Positions 32,987-41,606 of a DNA stretch of 56,341 nucleotides are shown piece by piece; position 1 is the stretch's first letter, and every line of letters begins with the position of its first letter. The notes below the pieces were generated by a model that saw only the letters and a program-made list of their open reading frames with translations, had not been told where the DNA came from and searched no databases. The position numbers and the translations under genes were made by a program. Origin of the DNA: Gemmatimonadota bacterium. GTDB taxonomy: Bacteria > Gemmatimonadota > Gemmatimonadetes > Longimicrobiales > Gaopeijiaceae. Where the stretch lies: the NCBI GenBank assembly GCA_007126575.1, contig SLBA01000045.1, positions 1 through 56,341 on the forward strand. Direction: 5' to 3'.

Positions 32987-34517
32987 CGAGCACCTCGATT
33001 CCGAGTGATCCGATCAGGCTCGCCACCTCAAGCTGTCGGGCCAGCGAGCCGTGTATGAAACGCAGGTGGGCCGCGTCCGCGGGCGCCTGACCGAAGGTCG
33101 GATCCATCGCGACCCACTCCCCCAGCCAGACCTCGGGCCACGCGTGATAGAAGAAGCTGCCGTCCAGGTAGACGAGTCCCACGGCGGCCCGGGCGGGGAG
33201 CCCCACGGAGCGCGCGAGCGCCAGGTAGAGGGTCGTGTGCTCCATGCAGTCGCCCCTTCGATCCTCGAGCGCCTGCACCGCCGACGGGAGGGCGAAGGTG
33301 ATCTCCTTGGCCAGGAGCTCGTAGACGCCCTCGTTCAGCCGGACGGCCGCCTCGACGGGGTCCATCCCCGCGGGATCCCGGCCGAGCATGGATTCGGCCG
33401 CCTCGATGATCCGGGGGTCTCGGCTCTGGATCAGGGGCTCGGCCGCGAGCGCCTCGCTCCGGTCGTCGGCGGCGTAGGGGAGGGTGAATCCGGGCTCGAG
33501 CCCCGTCAGCTCCTCCCGCCGGACCTCGAGGGTGTCGCCGCGCAGGCTCTGGCGGGCTCCATCGAGGTCGAACCGGTCCAGCTCGGTGCCCGTGAGTCGG
33601 AAGCGGAGCCGATCGACGCGCTCGAGGTCGTCGAGGGTCCGGTTCGAGGCGATCGCGGTGTTGAAGATGATGTCGCCTCCCGTCGAGGCCGTCCCCCGGC
33701 GGTCGTCGCGCTCCTGCCGGGCCAGCTCGAAGGAGGTGCGCTCGAGGGTGAAGCCCATCGGGGAGGACGCCCGAAGAATCCGTCCGTCCTGGTCGATCCA
33801 GCTCTCGGTCGTGATGCCACCGAAGCGCTCCTGAATCCGCCACGCGGCGATCTCGCGCTCCGGACCGGGGATCCAGCGCTCCCGGGCCGGGTCCCAGGTC
33901 GCCGAGTCGATCATCGACACGGTCGAGAACTCCATGATCTCGACATCGACCGGTCGATTCGAGAGGGTCGAGGGATCGAAGACCGGAACGCGTGCGGTTC
34001 GCCCTACCCGGAGCTCACCACTCTTCGCCACCAGCAGGGGGAGGGCGGCACTGAAGATCGGGGGCTCGCTCACCGCGAAGGTGAGCTCTTCGGGATCGGC
34101 TCCGGCCGCCTCGACACGGACGCGCAGGAGGGTGTCGCCCTCGACGGAGCCCTCGGCCTGGAAATCTCCCGCCTCGGCCTGGAGCCGGAAGTGGAAGTCG
34201 CGCATCCTCAGCGTCCTCGAGAGCGACACCTCGGTGCGGACCACCACCTCGCCCGGCTGCCCCATCGCCTCGACGCCGAGCATCATGAGATCCTGGATCC
34301 GGAAGCCGTCGGGCAGGGTGTCGAGCTGCGAGGATCCGGTGCCGATCGCCTCGCCCCCCATGCGGAGCGAGTAGTAGTGGGTCTCGGGGGCCAGGGTGAG
34401 GGTCGCTTCGGCGAGTCGGGTCAGCTCGGGCACGAAGTACTCGCGCTTCACATGCCACCCCACGACGCCGAGCCAGAGCATCACGATCGAGGTGGCGAGC
34501 AGGACACGTCGGCTCAC
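32973..34517 (-). CDS. Membrane-anchored transglutaminase-like protein
   Basis: Protein of 514 aa with an N-terminal membrane anchor (about 4-21) and a large beta-rich region, then a transglutaminase-like cysteine protease fold at the C-terminus. The triad is intact: Cys424 in RRGDCMEH, His458 in FYHAW and Asp472 in AMDPTFGQ. Such domains cleave or crosslink peptides and often act on the cell envelope. GTG at 34517 overlaps the macro-domain stop as GTGA. Its 14-base overlap with the ABC ATPase start suggests that it acts with the exporter, for example in processing an exported product. Confidence 0.85.
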   Translation of the reverse strand: MSRRVLLATSIVMLWLGVVGWHVKREYFVPELTRLAEATLTLAPETHYYSLRMGGEAIGTGSSQLDTLPDGFRIQDLMMLGVEAMGQPGEVVVRTEVSLSRTLRMRDFHFRLQAEAGDFQAEGSVEGDTLLRVRVEAAGADPEELTFAVSEPPIFSAALPLLVAKSGELRVGRTARVPVFDPSTLSNRPVDVEIMEFSTVSMIDSATWDPARERWIPGPEREIAAWRIQERFGGITTESWIDQDGRILRASSPMGFTLERTSFELARQERDDRRGTASTGGDIIFNTAIASNRTLDDLERVDRLRFRLTGTELDRFDLDGARQSLRGDTLEVRREELTGLEPGFTLPYAADDRSEALAAEPLIQSRDPRIIEAAESMLGRDPAGMDPVEAAVRLNEGVYELLAKEITFALPSAVQALEDRRGDCMEHTTLYLALARSVGLPARAAVGLVYLDGSFFYHAWPEVWLGEWVAMDPTFGQAPADAAHLRFIHGSLARQLEVASLIGSLGIEVLDGGS

Positions 34518-35005
34518 GGAAGGGCCCCGCGAAAGACCGACTCCTCGTACCCTTCGCGGACCGGGATCGTGACCTCGGACGGCCACGCGTGCTCCGCCAT
34601 GTGCCGCTCCACCTCGCGCAGGGTGACCGCCGCCAGGGTCTCGGTGTCGAACATACCGGCCCCGAGCCCCAGGGGGGGGAGGATCAGCGAGGCCATCTCC
34701 CACTCCGAAGCCCGGCGCAGGGCGTTCTGCAGCGCGCGCAGGGCGCCAGGAGTCGAGAGCGGCTCCTCTCTCGAGAAGAGGACGGCGTGGATCAGGTAGG
34801 GGACGGACAGGCCGCCTCCGGGGGTCACCACCGCGGCCCCGACCGGCAGTCCCCCCATCGCCTCGAGGCGCCGGAGCACCTCGGGGCCGGCCCGAAGCCC
34901 GGCATCTCGGGACCAGCCGTGAACGCCCTCCAGGTCGCCACCGACCGGCCGCACGAGGCCGTCGGCATCGAGGGAGAGGGGATCAGCGGTGAGGACGCGG
35001 ATCAC
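34514..35005 (-). CDS. Macro domain protein (ADP-ribose binding)
   Basis: Macro domain of 163 aa, the family that binds ADP-ribose and often removes it from proteins, nucleic acids or O-acetyl-ADP-ribose. The pattern VGAAVVTPGGGLSVPYLIHAV marks the ligand loop, and LPPLGLGAGMFD the second loop. It lacks a signal peptide and is cytoplasmic. ATGA overlap with the TPR gene and GTGA overlap with the transglutaminase gene place it in the middle of the coupled block. Macro domains occur in several defence systems and NAD-linked repair pathways; no ADP-ribosyltransferase is adjacent. Confidence 0.85.
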   Translation of the reverse strand: MIRVLTADPLSLDADGLVRPVGGDLEGVHGWSRDAGLRAGPEVLRRLEAMGGLPVGAAVVTPGGGLSVPYLIHAVLFSREEPLSTPGALRALQNALRRASEWEMASLILPPLGLGAGMFDTETLAAVTLREVERHMAEHAWPSEVTIPVREGYEESVFRGALP

Positions 35006-35748
35006 TGGCCCGAGAGTTCACGGGCCTTCTTGTACATCTGCGCGGCCTCGTTCGGCAGATGTTTCTTGTCGAACAGGATGCCCATGATGTAGTAGGCCCG
35101 GGCGTTCCCGGGCTGGAGTTCGGTGGTGCGACGCAGGGTGCTGAGCGCCTCGTCGACCCGCCCCATGCGGTTCAGGGCCTCGCCCCGGTAGAAGTGCGCC
35201 ACGGCATGCTCCGGCTCCTCCTCGCAGACCCAGCGGAGCTCGGCTTCGGCCAGATCGTACCGGCCGCGCCGAAAGTAGAGGATGCCGAGGTTGGTGCGGA
35301 TCTCGGTGCGACCGGGATCCAGCTTCTGGGCCCTGCGCAGTTCGCGCTCGGCCTCGTCGAAGCGGGCCATGGCCCCGAGCGCCGCCCCCAGGTTGGTGAG
35401 GACCTCGGGGTTTTCGGGATCGATCTCGAGCGCGCGCTCGAAGTGCTCGATCGCCGTCTGGTGCGCTCCCGCCCGGTCGTGGAGCACGCCCAGGTTGTTG
35501 CGCGCCTTCAGGTGGCCGGGCGCCTTCTCGAGGAGGGCCCCGTAGGCCTCGATGGCTTCCTGCGGGTGCCCCTCCCTCTCGAGGGCATGAGCCCTTCGAA
35601 AGAGGTCGTCGGGAGATCCGCGATCAGGCTCGGCCGGCGCAGCCTCCGACGGGTCGGGACCGGACTCGCTCCGGCCGACGGGGTCATCGGGTGTGTCCAG
35701 CGGAAGCTGCTCGTCGGCTCCATCGCCGGACTTCGATTTCCTGCTCAT
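35002..35748 (-). CDS. Tetratricopeptide (TPR) repeat protein
   Basis: Protein-interaction scaffold of 248 aa. An acidic, Ser/Asp-rich N-terminal 45 residues precede at least five TPR units, e.g. AIEAYGALLEKAPGHLKARNNLG, then AIEHFERALEIDPENPEVLTNLG, then AERELRRAQKLDPGRTEIRTNLG. No signal peptide is present. The gene is 3 bases after cutA and overlaps the macro-domain gene (ATGA), so it heads the overlapping block. It may gather the block's proteins into a complex. Confidence 0.88.
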   Translation of the reverse strand: MSRKSKSGDGADEQLPLDTPDDPVGRSESGPDPSEAAPAEPDRGSPDDLFRRAHALEREGHPQEAIEAYGALLEKAPGHLKARNNLGVLHDRAGAHQTAIEHFERALEIDPENPEVLTNLGAALGAMARFDEAERELRRAQKLDPGRTEIRTNLGILYFRRGRYDLAEAELRWVCEEEPEHAVAHFYRGEALNRMGRVDEALSTLRRTTELQPGNARAYYIMGILFDKKHLPNEAAQMYKKARELSGQ

Positions 35749-35751
35749 CGT

Positions 35752-36084
35752 CTATTCCCTGGAGGGCGCATCGCTCTCGTCGAGCACCCATTTCAGATAC
35801 GATTGGGATCCGTCGGTCACCTCGATCACGAGAACCTCGGGCTCATCATACGGGTGAAGCTCTCGTACCCGAGCCGCCACCTCGGCTCGCCGGGTGGTGG
35901 CTCCCTTCACGATCAGGAGCCACTCCGCGTCCTCCTCGAGCGCCCCCTCCCACCGGTAGATCGAGACCAGGCCGGGAAGGATGTTGACGCAGGCGGCGAG
36001 TCGCTCCCCCACGAGCGTGTCCGCGATGGTCCGCCCCACTTCGAGGGTCGGAACCGTGATCAGTGTGATCTCAACGCCCGTCAT
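35752..36084 (-). CDS. cutA: Divalent-cation tolerance protein CutA
   Basis: Small trimeric ferredoxin-like protein of 110 aa, first linked to copper tolerance; its true role is uncertain. The family motifs LAACVNILPGLVSIYRWEG and ELHPYDEPEVLVI are present, with the Cys of AACVN retained. The length is normal. It lies 3 bases upstream of the TPR gene and 59 after the acyl-CoA ligase gene. Confidence 0.92.
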   Translation of the reverse strand: MTGVEITLITVPTLEVGRTIADTLVGERLAACVNILPGLVSIYRWEGALEEDAEWLLIVKGATTRRAEVAARVRELHPYDEPEVLVIEVTDGSQSYLKWVLDESDAPSRE

Positions 36085-36143
36085 GACCGTGCCCGGGTCG
36101 AGGGTTCAAGATAACCACCTCGGCGACATCCCCAAGCGCCGGC

Positions 36144-38009
36144 TCACCAGGGAGTGAAGACATCCTCGTCGCGCGAGGCTTCGTCGTACACGCGCTTCAG
36201 GACCTCTTCGTGCCGCGCCTGGACCACCCGCCGCTTCACCTTCTGGGTGGGGGTGAGCGATCCGTCTTCGATCGTGAAGGGCTCGTCGAGGAGCACGATC
36301 TTCTTCGGCACTTCGAAGCTGGCGAATCCAGAGAGCTCGCCCTTCATCTCCTTCATGAGGTGGGCGTGCACATTCGGATCTTCCAGGAAGCGCCGCCGGT
36401 CCGAGGTGTCGAGCCCCTCCTGCCGGCCCCACCCCTCGAGGGCCTCGAAATCGGGCACCAGGAGGAGGGTGATGAAGCGTTCCCGGTCTCCCAGGAGCAC
36501 CGGCTGATCGAAGTACCGGTTGCTCTTCAGGCGGTTCTCGATCGGCTGGGGAGCCATGTTCTTGCCTCCCGCAGTGACGATGATGTCCTTCTTCCGGTCG
36601 GTGATGCTAAGGAACCCGTCGGCGTCGATCTCGCCGATATCGCCCGTCCGGAACCACCCCTCGTCGTCGATCGCCTCGCGCGTGGCCTCGGGGAGGTTGA
36701 AGTAGCCCTTCATCACCTGCGGGCCCCGCACCAGGATCTCCCCGTCGTCGTCGAGCCGGACCTCGGTACCGGGCACGGGCTTGCCGACCGTGCCGATGCG
36801 GAAGTTCTCGGGGAAGTCGCGGGGGCTGTTCACATTCGTGACCGGGCTCGTTTCGGTGAGCCCGTACCCTTCGAGGATCATCACCCCGGCCGAGAAGAAG
36901 AACTTGTTGATCTCGCCGGCGAGGGGGGCGCCACCACTCACGAAGTACCGGAGGCGACCGCCGACCCCCTCCTTGATCTTCGAAAAGACCAGCTTCTTCG
37001 CCAGGCCGTACTGGGCCCGGGTGAGGGCGGGAGGGGTCTGGCCGGCCAGCTTCGCCTCGGCCCAGCGCTCGCCGACCCCGCGGGCCCACTTGATCAGCGC
37101 TCCCTTGACCCCGTCGGCGCTCGTGACCTTCGCGTAGACCTTCTCGTAGAGCCTAGGCACCGAGACCACCACCGTGGGCCGGACGGACTTCAGGTCTTCG
37201 GGCACCGTGTCGATCGAGCGCGCGTAGTAGATGGCACAGCCCCGATGGAAGAGCAGGTAGTCGACCATCCGCTGAAAGACGTGCGAAAGGGGCAGGAACG
37301 AGAGAGTCGTGTCGCGCTCGTCGATCGGGAGGATGCGCTCGGCGGCCTTCACGTTCGACCGCAGGTTGTCGTGCGTGAGCATGACGCCCTTCGGGTCGCC
37401 GGTCGTGCCCGACGTGTAGAGGATCGTCGCCAGGTCGCCGGGGCTGGCGGACTCCGCCTCGGCCCGAAAGGCCGCATCGTCGGCCCCTTTTCCGGCACCG
37501 CGACCTCGAGCCAGGAAGTCGGCCCAGCTCAGGACACCGTCGGGCAGCTCACCCGAGGGCCGGTCGAAGATGACGATCCGGGTCAGTTCGGGAAGCTGAT
37601 CCCGAACCTCGAGGACCTTGTCGAGCTGCTCCCGGTCGGAGAGGAATACGACGCGCGACCCGGAATTCTGCAGGACGTAGCGAACCTGCTCGGCCGTGAG
37701 CGTGGCGTAGATGGGGACACCGACCACTCCCGAGCAGAGGCATCCGTAGTCCGTGAGCGCCCACTCGGGACGGTTCTCGGAGAGGATCGCCGCCCGGTCA
37801 CCCCGTTCGAGCCCCAGGTCGGTGAGCGCGGACCCCACGGCCCGCACCTGCGTCCAGACCTCGCGGTAGCTGATCGACTTCCACTCGCCGTCTTCCTGAT
37901 GGGCGAGTGCGGGAGAATCCGGGAGACGATCCACCACGTCGAGGAAGAGTTCGACGAGCGTCCCCTCTCCGAGGTCCGCCGGGTTGGATGCGTGGCTGCG
38001 AGTCCCCAT
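36144..38009 (-). CDS. Long-chain acyl-CoA synthetase (AMP-dependent ligase)
   Basis: Activates long-chain fatty acids with ATP and CoA (FadD15/ACSL type), 621 aa. Motifs: P-loop-like YTSGTTGDPKGVMLTHDN, the acyl site region GYGLTETSPV, and the catalytic motif TGDIGEIDADGFLSITDRKKDI, shown here as TGDIGEIDADGFL and ITDRKKDII. No signal peptide; peripheral membrane protein is likely. GAGGAGGG precedes the ATG at 38009. It probably feeds fatty acids into beta-oxidation or lipid synthesis. Confidence 0.93.
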   Translation of the reverse strand: MGTRSHASNPADLGEGTLVELFLDVVDRLPDSPALAHQEDGEWKSISYREVWTQVRAVGSALTDLGLERGDRAAILSENRPEWALTDYGCLCSGVVGVPIYATLTAEQVRYVLQNSGSRVVFLSDREQLDKVLEVRDQLPELTRIVIFDRPSGELPDGVLSWADFLARGRGAGKGADDAAFRAEAESASPGDLATILYTSGTTGDPKGVMLTHDNLRSNVKAAERILPIDERDTTLSFLPLSHVFQRMVDYLLFHRGCAIYYARSIDTVPEDLKSVRPTVVVSVPRLYEKVYAKVTSADGVKGALIKWARGVGERWAEAKLAGQTPPALTRAQYGLAKKLVFSKIKEGVGGRLRYFVSGGAPLAGEINKFFFSAGVMILEGYGLTETSPVTNVNSPRDFPENFRIGTVGKPVPGTEVRLDDDGEILVRGPQVMKGYFNLPEATREAIDDEGWFRTGDIGEIDADGFLSITDRKKDIIVTAGGKNMAPQPIENRLKSNRYFDQPVLLGDRERFITLLLVPDFEALEGWGRQEGLDTSDRRRFLEDPNVHAHLMKEMKGELSGFASFEVPKKIVLLDEPFTIEDGSLTPTQKVKRRVVQARHEEVLKRVYDEASRDEDVFTPW

Positions 38010-38078
38010 AAGCTGCCCTCCTCGATGGTTCGTGGCGTTGCGTCGCTTGTCCGGACCTTCGATCCCCGCGCTCGACCC

Positions 38079-38495
38079 TCAGGTCAGCGAATACGACGTC
38101 GTGACCTCGAGGTCCGGGCGAAGGGTGTGGTGCACACTGCAGTATTTGTCTTCCGAGAGCTGAATCGCCCTTGCGACCCGGTGGTCGTCGCCGGCCCCCG
38201 GGCCGGCGAGCTCGAAGACCATCTCGATCCGGGTGAACCGCTTCGGCTCCTCGTCGGCCCGAACCCCTTCGATTCGGACCACGAGTTCCTGCACCTCGAC
38301 GCGGGACTTCTCGAGGATCATCCGGATGTCGATCGCCATGCACCCCGCAAGGGAGATCAGGAGAAGCTCCATCGGCGACGGTCCCGCCGCCGAGTCTCCG
38401 TCGATCGTGGTGCGGGCGCCGGTCCCGGCCCGGCCCTCGAAGACCAACCCTTCGCCACTCCATCGGAGTGACGCCGTCCTGAGATTATTCGCCAT
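38079..38495 (-). CDS. OsmC family peroxiredoxin-like protein
   Basis: Small OsmC/Ohr fold protein, 138 aa, thiol-dependent peroxide reductase family. Two conserved cysteines are present: SLAGCMAID and EDKYCSVHHTL; the latter resembles the YhfA subgroup. The ATG at 38495 overlaps the end of the TPR gene by 11 bases. A longer open frame to 38624 is shadow. It probably protects against organic hydroperoxides. Confidence 0.88.
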   Translation of the reverse strand: MANNLRTASLRWSGEGLVFEGRAGTGARTTIDGDSAAGPSPMELLLISLAGCMAIDIRMILEKSRVEVQELVVRIEGVRADEEPKRFTRIEMVFELAGPGAGDDHRVARAIQLSEDKYCSVHHTLRPDLEVTTSYSLT

Positions 38496-38928
38496 GGCTG
38501 TCGAACAGGTTTTCCGGCTCGCCCCGGAGCTGCGCCAGGGTGGAGCGGGCATGCGAGATGTGCTCCTGGGCGTCTCCCCCTCTGGGGGGGTTCGCCAGGA
38601 AGGCTTCCAGGTGCTGGAGCGCACCCTCCTCTTCCCCCCGTCGGATGAGGAGATAGGCCAGGCCGTAGTGAGCTCCGGCCGCCGAGGGGTCCTTCTCGAG
38701 CACCGACCGGTAGGTCCGAACGGCCTCGTCGGCCATCCCGATGCGCGTATAGGCGATCGCGATCTGCTGCAGGACCACGGTGTCGCCGGGAGATTCCCTC
38801 AACGCAAGGCGAAACGAGGTCAGGGCGTCATGGAATTTGCCCTGCCTGAGGAGGGCCAGGCCCTCCTCGTAGTAGTCCACTTTGTCGAGATCGGGCTCTC
38901 CGCCGAAGATCTTCTGCCACCAGGACAT
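38485..38928 (-). CDS. Small TPR protein, 147 aa
   Basis: Scaffold-type protein with about three TPR units (YYEEGLALLRQGKFHDALTSFRLAL, then YTRIGMADEAVRTYRSVLEKDP). ATG at 38928 (MSWWQKIFGG) has GGAG upstream; the open extension to 39003 is low complexity. It overlaps the OsmC gene by 11 bases. The N-terminal Trp-rich MSWWQKIF patch is a likely membrane- or partner-docking segment. Confidence 0.82.
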   Translation of the reverse strand: MSWWQKIFGGEPDLDKVDYYEEGLALLRQGKFHDALTSFRLALRESPGDTVVLQQIAIAYTRIGMADEAVRTYRSVLEKDPSAAGAHYGLAYLLIRRGEEEGALQHLEAFLANPPRGGDAQEHISHARSTLAQLRGEPENLFDSHGE

Positions 38929-39062
38929 GCCGCTCCAGGGATGTGGGTGGAATGCTCGTCGCCGTCGAAGGTAGCGGGGTCTGCTGCGCCCACGCAATGT
39001 CATGCAATGTCGCCGAAGCGCCTGCCGTGTCGAGGCTTTCGGGGGACGTCCGCCCGCTGAAA

Positions 39063-39683
39063 TCAGCGCTCTGCCACCAGCGCCCGATCCGTGGCCAGGA
39101 GGAGCTCGAGCCCGCGTGCCTCGAGCGTCTCGCGGGTCCCCTCGGGCGCGCCCAGCAGAACGAGTCTCGCCCCCGGCGGGATCACCCGCAGGCCCTCGTC
39201 GAGGTGCGATGTGACGAACGCCCCTTCGAGCGCGACGCCCCGCATGGCGTACGACTGAAGCGGCAGGACGTTCCCGACCCGGATCCTCGAGACCCCGGCC
39301 ACCTCGTCCGTCCCCTCGAATCCCGGGTGGACCGCCACGACCTCGATCGACTCCACCATCGCCGCGACCCGCTCGGCCTGGGCCGCCGGCTCGCCCATGA
39401 CGAGCAGGTGCCCTGGACCTTCCCGGACCCCAAGGAGTGCGGCGAGGCGCAGCGCCTTCTCGGGATCATCGGCAGGCAGTCCGGGGGACGCCCCGATCGG
39501 GGCTCTCGGGGGAGGCCGCAGGTCGGCGATCCCAGCGTCGACCGGATACTCCTCGCGGCAGTTGAAACAGCCCAGATAGCCCTCGAACACCCGTCGATCC
39601 CGCACATCGCCGGCCATCAGGATGAGGCCGAAGTCGGGACCGCAGCGGGGACAGGCCAGACGATCGGTAAGGAGAAGATGCAC
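39063..39683 (-). CDS. Trm112-like zinc-ribbon protein with Rossmann-like domain
   Basis: Protein of 206 aa. The first about 55 residues form a Trm112-like zinc ribbon with two cysteine pairs (CPRC and CFNC) and DAGIADLRP. The remaining about 140 residues look like a methyltransferase-type Rossmann fold (GHLLVMGEP, VVAVHPGFEG) but lack a convincing SAM glycine motif. It is therefore not a clear enzyme. The gene lies 18 bases after the QueD-like gene. Trm112-like modules often activate methyltransferases. Function not assigned. Confidence 0.65.
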   Translation of the reverse strand: MHLLLTDRLACPRCGPDFGLILMAGDVRDRRVFEGYLGCFNCREEYPVDAGIADLRPPPRAPIGASPGLPADDPEKALRLAALLGVREGPGHLLVMGEPAAQAERVAAMVESIEVVAVHPGFEGTDEVAGVSRIRVGNVLPLQSYAMRGVALEGAFVTSHLDEGLRVIPPGARLVLLGAPEGTRETLEARGLELLLATDRALVAER

Positions 39684-39701
39684 CGCGCGCCCGATCCCGG
39701 T

Positions 39702-40115
39702 CTACGAGATCGCGGGCGATCGATGCGCCGGGACCGCCGCCGGAGAGGGGCCGTACTGGGCCCACTGCTGGGGAGTCTCCCAGACCCGGGCGTATAGGAG
39801 GCCCGCCGCCTGTTCCTCGGGGAGACGCTTCTTGAGTTCGTCGAAGAAGTAGCGCGCCTGGTTCTCGGCACTCGTCTCCACGTCCCGGAAGGGGGGCAGG
39901 TCATTCAGGTTCTGGTGGTCGAGTTCATCGGCCAACTCCCGAAGGTGCCGTTTCAGATCGACGAAGTCGTAGGCGATCCCGGCCTCGTTCAGCCGATCGG
40001 TCTGAAGCGCCACCTCGACCACGTAGCGATGCCCGTGCAGCCGCTCGCACTTCCCCTTGTAGTTCCTGAGAAAGTGTGCGGAGTCGTAGTGGGCCTGAAC
40101 GCTGACTGTGTACAT
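39702..40115 (-). CDS. 6-carboxytetrahydropterin synthase-like (QueD type, PTPS family)
   Basis: T-fold enzyme of 137 aa that acts on 7,8-dihydroneopterin triphosphate. Zinc ligands are His14 (DSAHF), His27 and His29 (LHGHRY); the catalytic Cys23 sits in CERLHGH, the C-x-x-x-H-G-H spacing of QueD. This form makes 6-carboxytetrahydropterin for queuosine and other 7-deazapurines. No other queuosine gene is adjacent. ATG at 40115 is used; upstream frame is not supported. It shares a transcript with folE, an SDR and a second PTPS. Confidence 0.85.
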   Translation of the reverse strand: MYTVSVQAHYDSAHFLRNYKGKCERLHGHRYVVEVALQTDRLNEAGIAYDFVDLKRHLRELADELDHQNLNDLPPFRDVETSAENQARYFFDELKKRLPEEQAAGLLYARVWETPQQWAQYGPSPAAVPAHRSPAIS

Positions 40116-40149
40116 CGGTTTCTGAAACTCCCATTTCGAAACGTTGAGC

Positions 40150-40893
40150 TCACCCCCGTTCGAGGGGGAGGAAGGGGATCTGGATCCCCGGTGGTCTCGT
40201 GGCCACGAAGCGGACGGCCTCGGCCACGTCATCCGGACTCATCATCGCCGATCTCGGCGGCAGATTCGGGTCGCCATCGGGGTCGAGCGGGTCCCAGATC
40301 GGGGTGTCGGTCGCCGCCGGCTCCACGAGGGTGGCCCGGATTCCCGAACCCCTCAGCTCTTCGAGCAAAACCTCGTGGAAGCCGCGCAACCCGAACTTCG
40401 ACGCCGAATAGGCGGCGTTCCCGGGGAACGCCTTCCTTCCCGAGATCGACCCGATCTGGATCACCAGCCCCGACCCTCGCTCCCGCATCCCGGGGAGCAC
40501 CGACCGCACCGCAAGAAAACTCCCCCGGAGGTTCACGTCCAGATTTCGTGCCAGAATCTCCGGCGAGGTCTCCTCGATCGAGGCGATGTCGAAGACCCCG
40601 GCCGAGGCCACGAGGAGATCGGGTGCGCCGTCGAAGAGCGACCGGACCCGGGCGCCGATGCGCTCCACCTCGGCGGGGTCGGTCACGTCGCCGGGCACGG
40701 CCGTCCCCCCCACCTCGCCGGCGATCGCCTCGAGGGGCTCTCGGCCGCGGGCGGTGAGTGCCACGCGGGCTCCGGCGGCGGCCAGGTTTCGAGCGGTGGC
40801 CGCCCCGATCCCCCGCGACGCCCCGGTGATCCAGACCGTCCGGCCCGCGAGCGCGGGGTGCCCGGACCCGTCGCCCCCGGTCGGCGCCGTCAT
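40150..40893 (-). CDS. Short-chain dehydrogenase, candidate sepiapterin reductase
   Basis: Classical SDR of 247 aa: [12 protein letters not shown] cofactor motif, SAGVFD, catalytic Ser in [13 protein letters not shown] and the PAATDTPIW loop. ATG at 40893 overlaps the folE stop as ATGA, so it is translationally coupled to GTP cyclohydrolase I. A reductase beside folE and a PTPS-I enzyme is the set needed for tetrahydrobiopterin: PTPS gives 6-pyruvoyltetrahydropterin and a sepiapterin-type reductase finishes it. The role is inferred from neighbours; the sequence alone says SDR. Confidence 0.82.
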   Translation of the reverse strand: MTAPTGGDGSGHPALAGRTVWITGASRGIGAATARNLAAAGARVALTARGREPLEAIAGEVGGTAVPGDVTDPAEVERIGARVRSLFDGAPDLLVASAGVFDIASIEETSPEILARNLDVNLRGSFLAVRSVLPGMRERGSGLVIQIGSISGRKAFPGNAAYSASKFGLRGFHEVLLEELRGSGIRATLVEPAATDTPIWDPLDPDGDPNLPPRSAMMSPDDVAEAVRFVATRPPGIQIPFLPLERG

Positions 40894-41585
40894 CGAAGGG
40901 GGCGGTGGTCGGACATGCACAGTCGCAGGAACTCGTCGCGGGTCCGCGCGTCCTCGAGGAAGGCCCCGCGCATTGCCGACGTGATGGTCCAGGAATTCTG
41001 CTTCTCGACACCGCGCATCATCATGCACAGGTGATGGGCCTCGATCACGACCCCGACCCCCTGGGGCTGGATCACCTCCCACAGGCTCTGGGCGATCTCT
41101 TCGGTGAGCCGCTCCTGGACCTGCAGGCGGCGGGCGAAGACCTCGACCAGGCGCGCGACCTTCGAGAGCCCCACGATGTTGCCGTCGGGGATGTAGGCGA
41201 TGTGCACCTTTCCGAAGAAGGGGAGCATGTGGTGTTCGCAGAGCGAGTACATCTCGATGTCCTTGACGATCACCATGTTGTGGTGTCGCTCCGCGAAGAG
41301 GGCATCACCCACCGTCTCCTCGGCCGAGAGGGCGTACCCGCGCGTCAGGAACTGCAGCGATTTCTCGACCCGCTCCGGGGTCTTCAGGAGTCCCTCCCGT
41401 GCCGGGTTATCGCCCAGGCGCCGAATCATCTCGGCCACGAGGTCGGGAAAGGGCACATCGGCCAGGTCCCCCCCAACACCCTCCACATCGATTCTCGATG
41501 TACCGCCCGACCGCTCCAGGGTGCGACCGGGGCGCACCTTCTCGCCGTCGGAGTTCGTGCCGGCACTCTCATCTACAGTCGTCAT
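40890..41585 (-). CDS. folE: GTP cyclohydrolase I
   Basis: Converts GTP to 7,8-dihydroneopterin triphosphate, the first step of folate and pterin synthesis. The 231-aa protein has zinc ligands Cys116 ([11 protein letters not shown]) and Cys187 ([12 protein letters not shown]), with [10 protein letters not shown] and the motif [22 protein letters not shown] shown in parts as [15 protein letters not shown]. The first 35 residues are a poorly conserved extension. It lies 21 bases after a PTPS gene and overlaps the SDR by 4 bases. Confidence 0.96.
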   Translation of the reverse strand: MTTVDESAGTNSDGEKVRPGRTLERSGGTSRIDVEGVGGDLADVPFPDLVAEMIRRLGDNPAREGLLKTPERVEKSLQFLTRGYALSAEETVGDALFAERHHNMVIVKDIEMYSLCEHHMLPFFGKVHIAYIPDGNIVGLSKVARLVEVFARRLQVQERLTEEIAQSLWEVIQPQGVGVVIEAHHLCMMMRGVEKQNSWTITSAMRGAFLEDARTRDEFLRLCMSDHRPLR

Positions 41586-41606
41586 TCCATTGTCTCCCGG
41601 GGGCGC

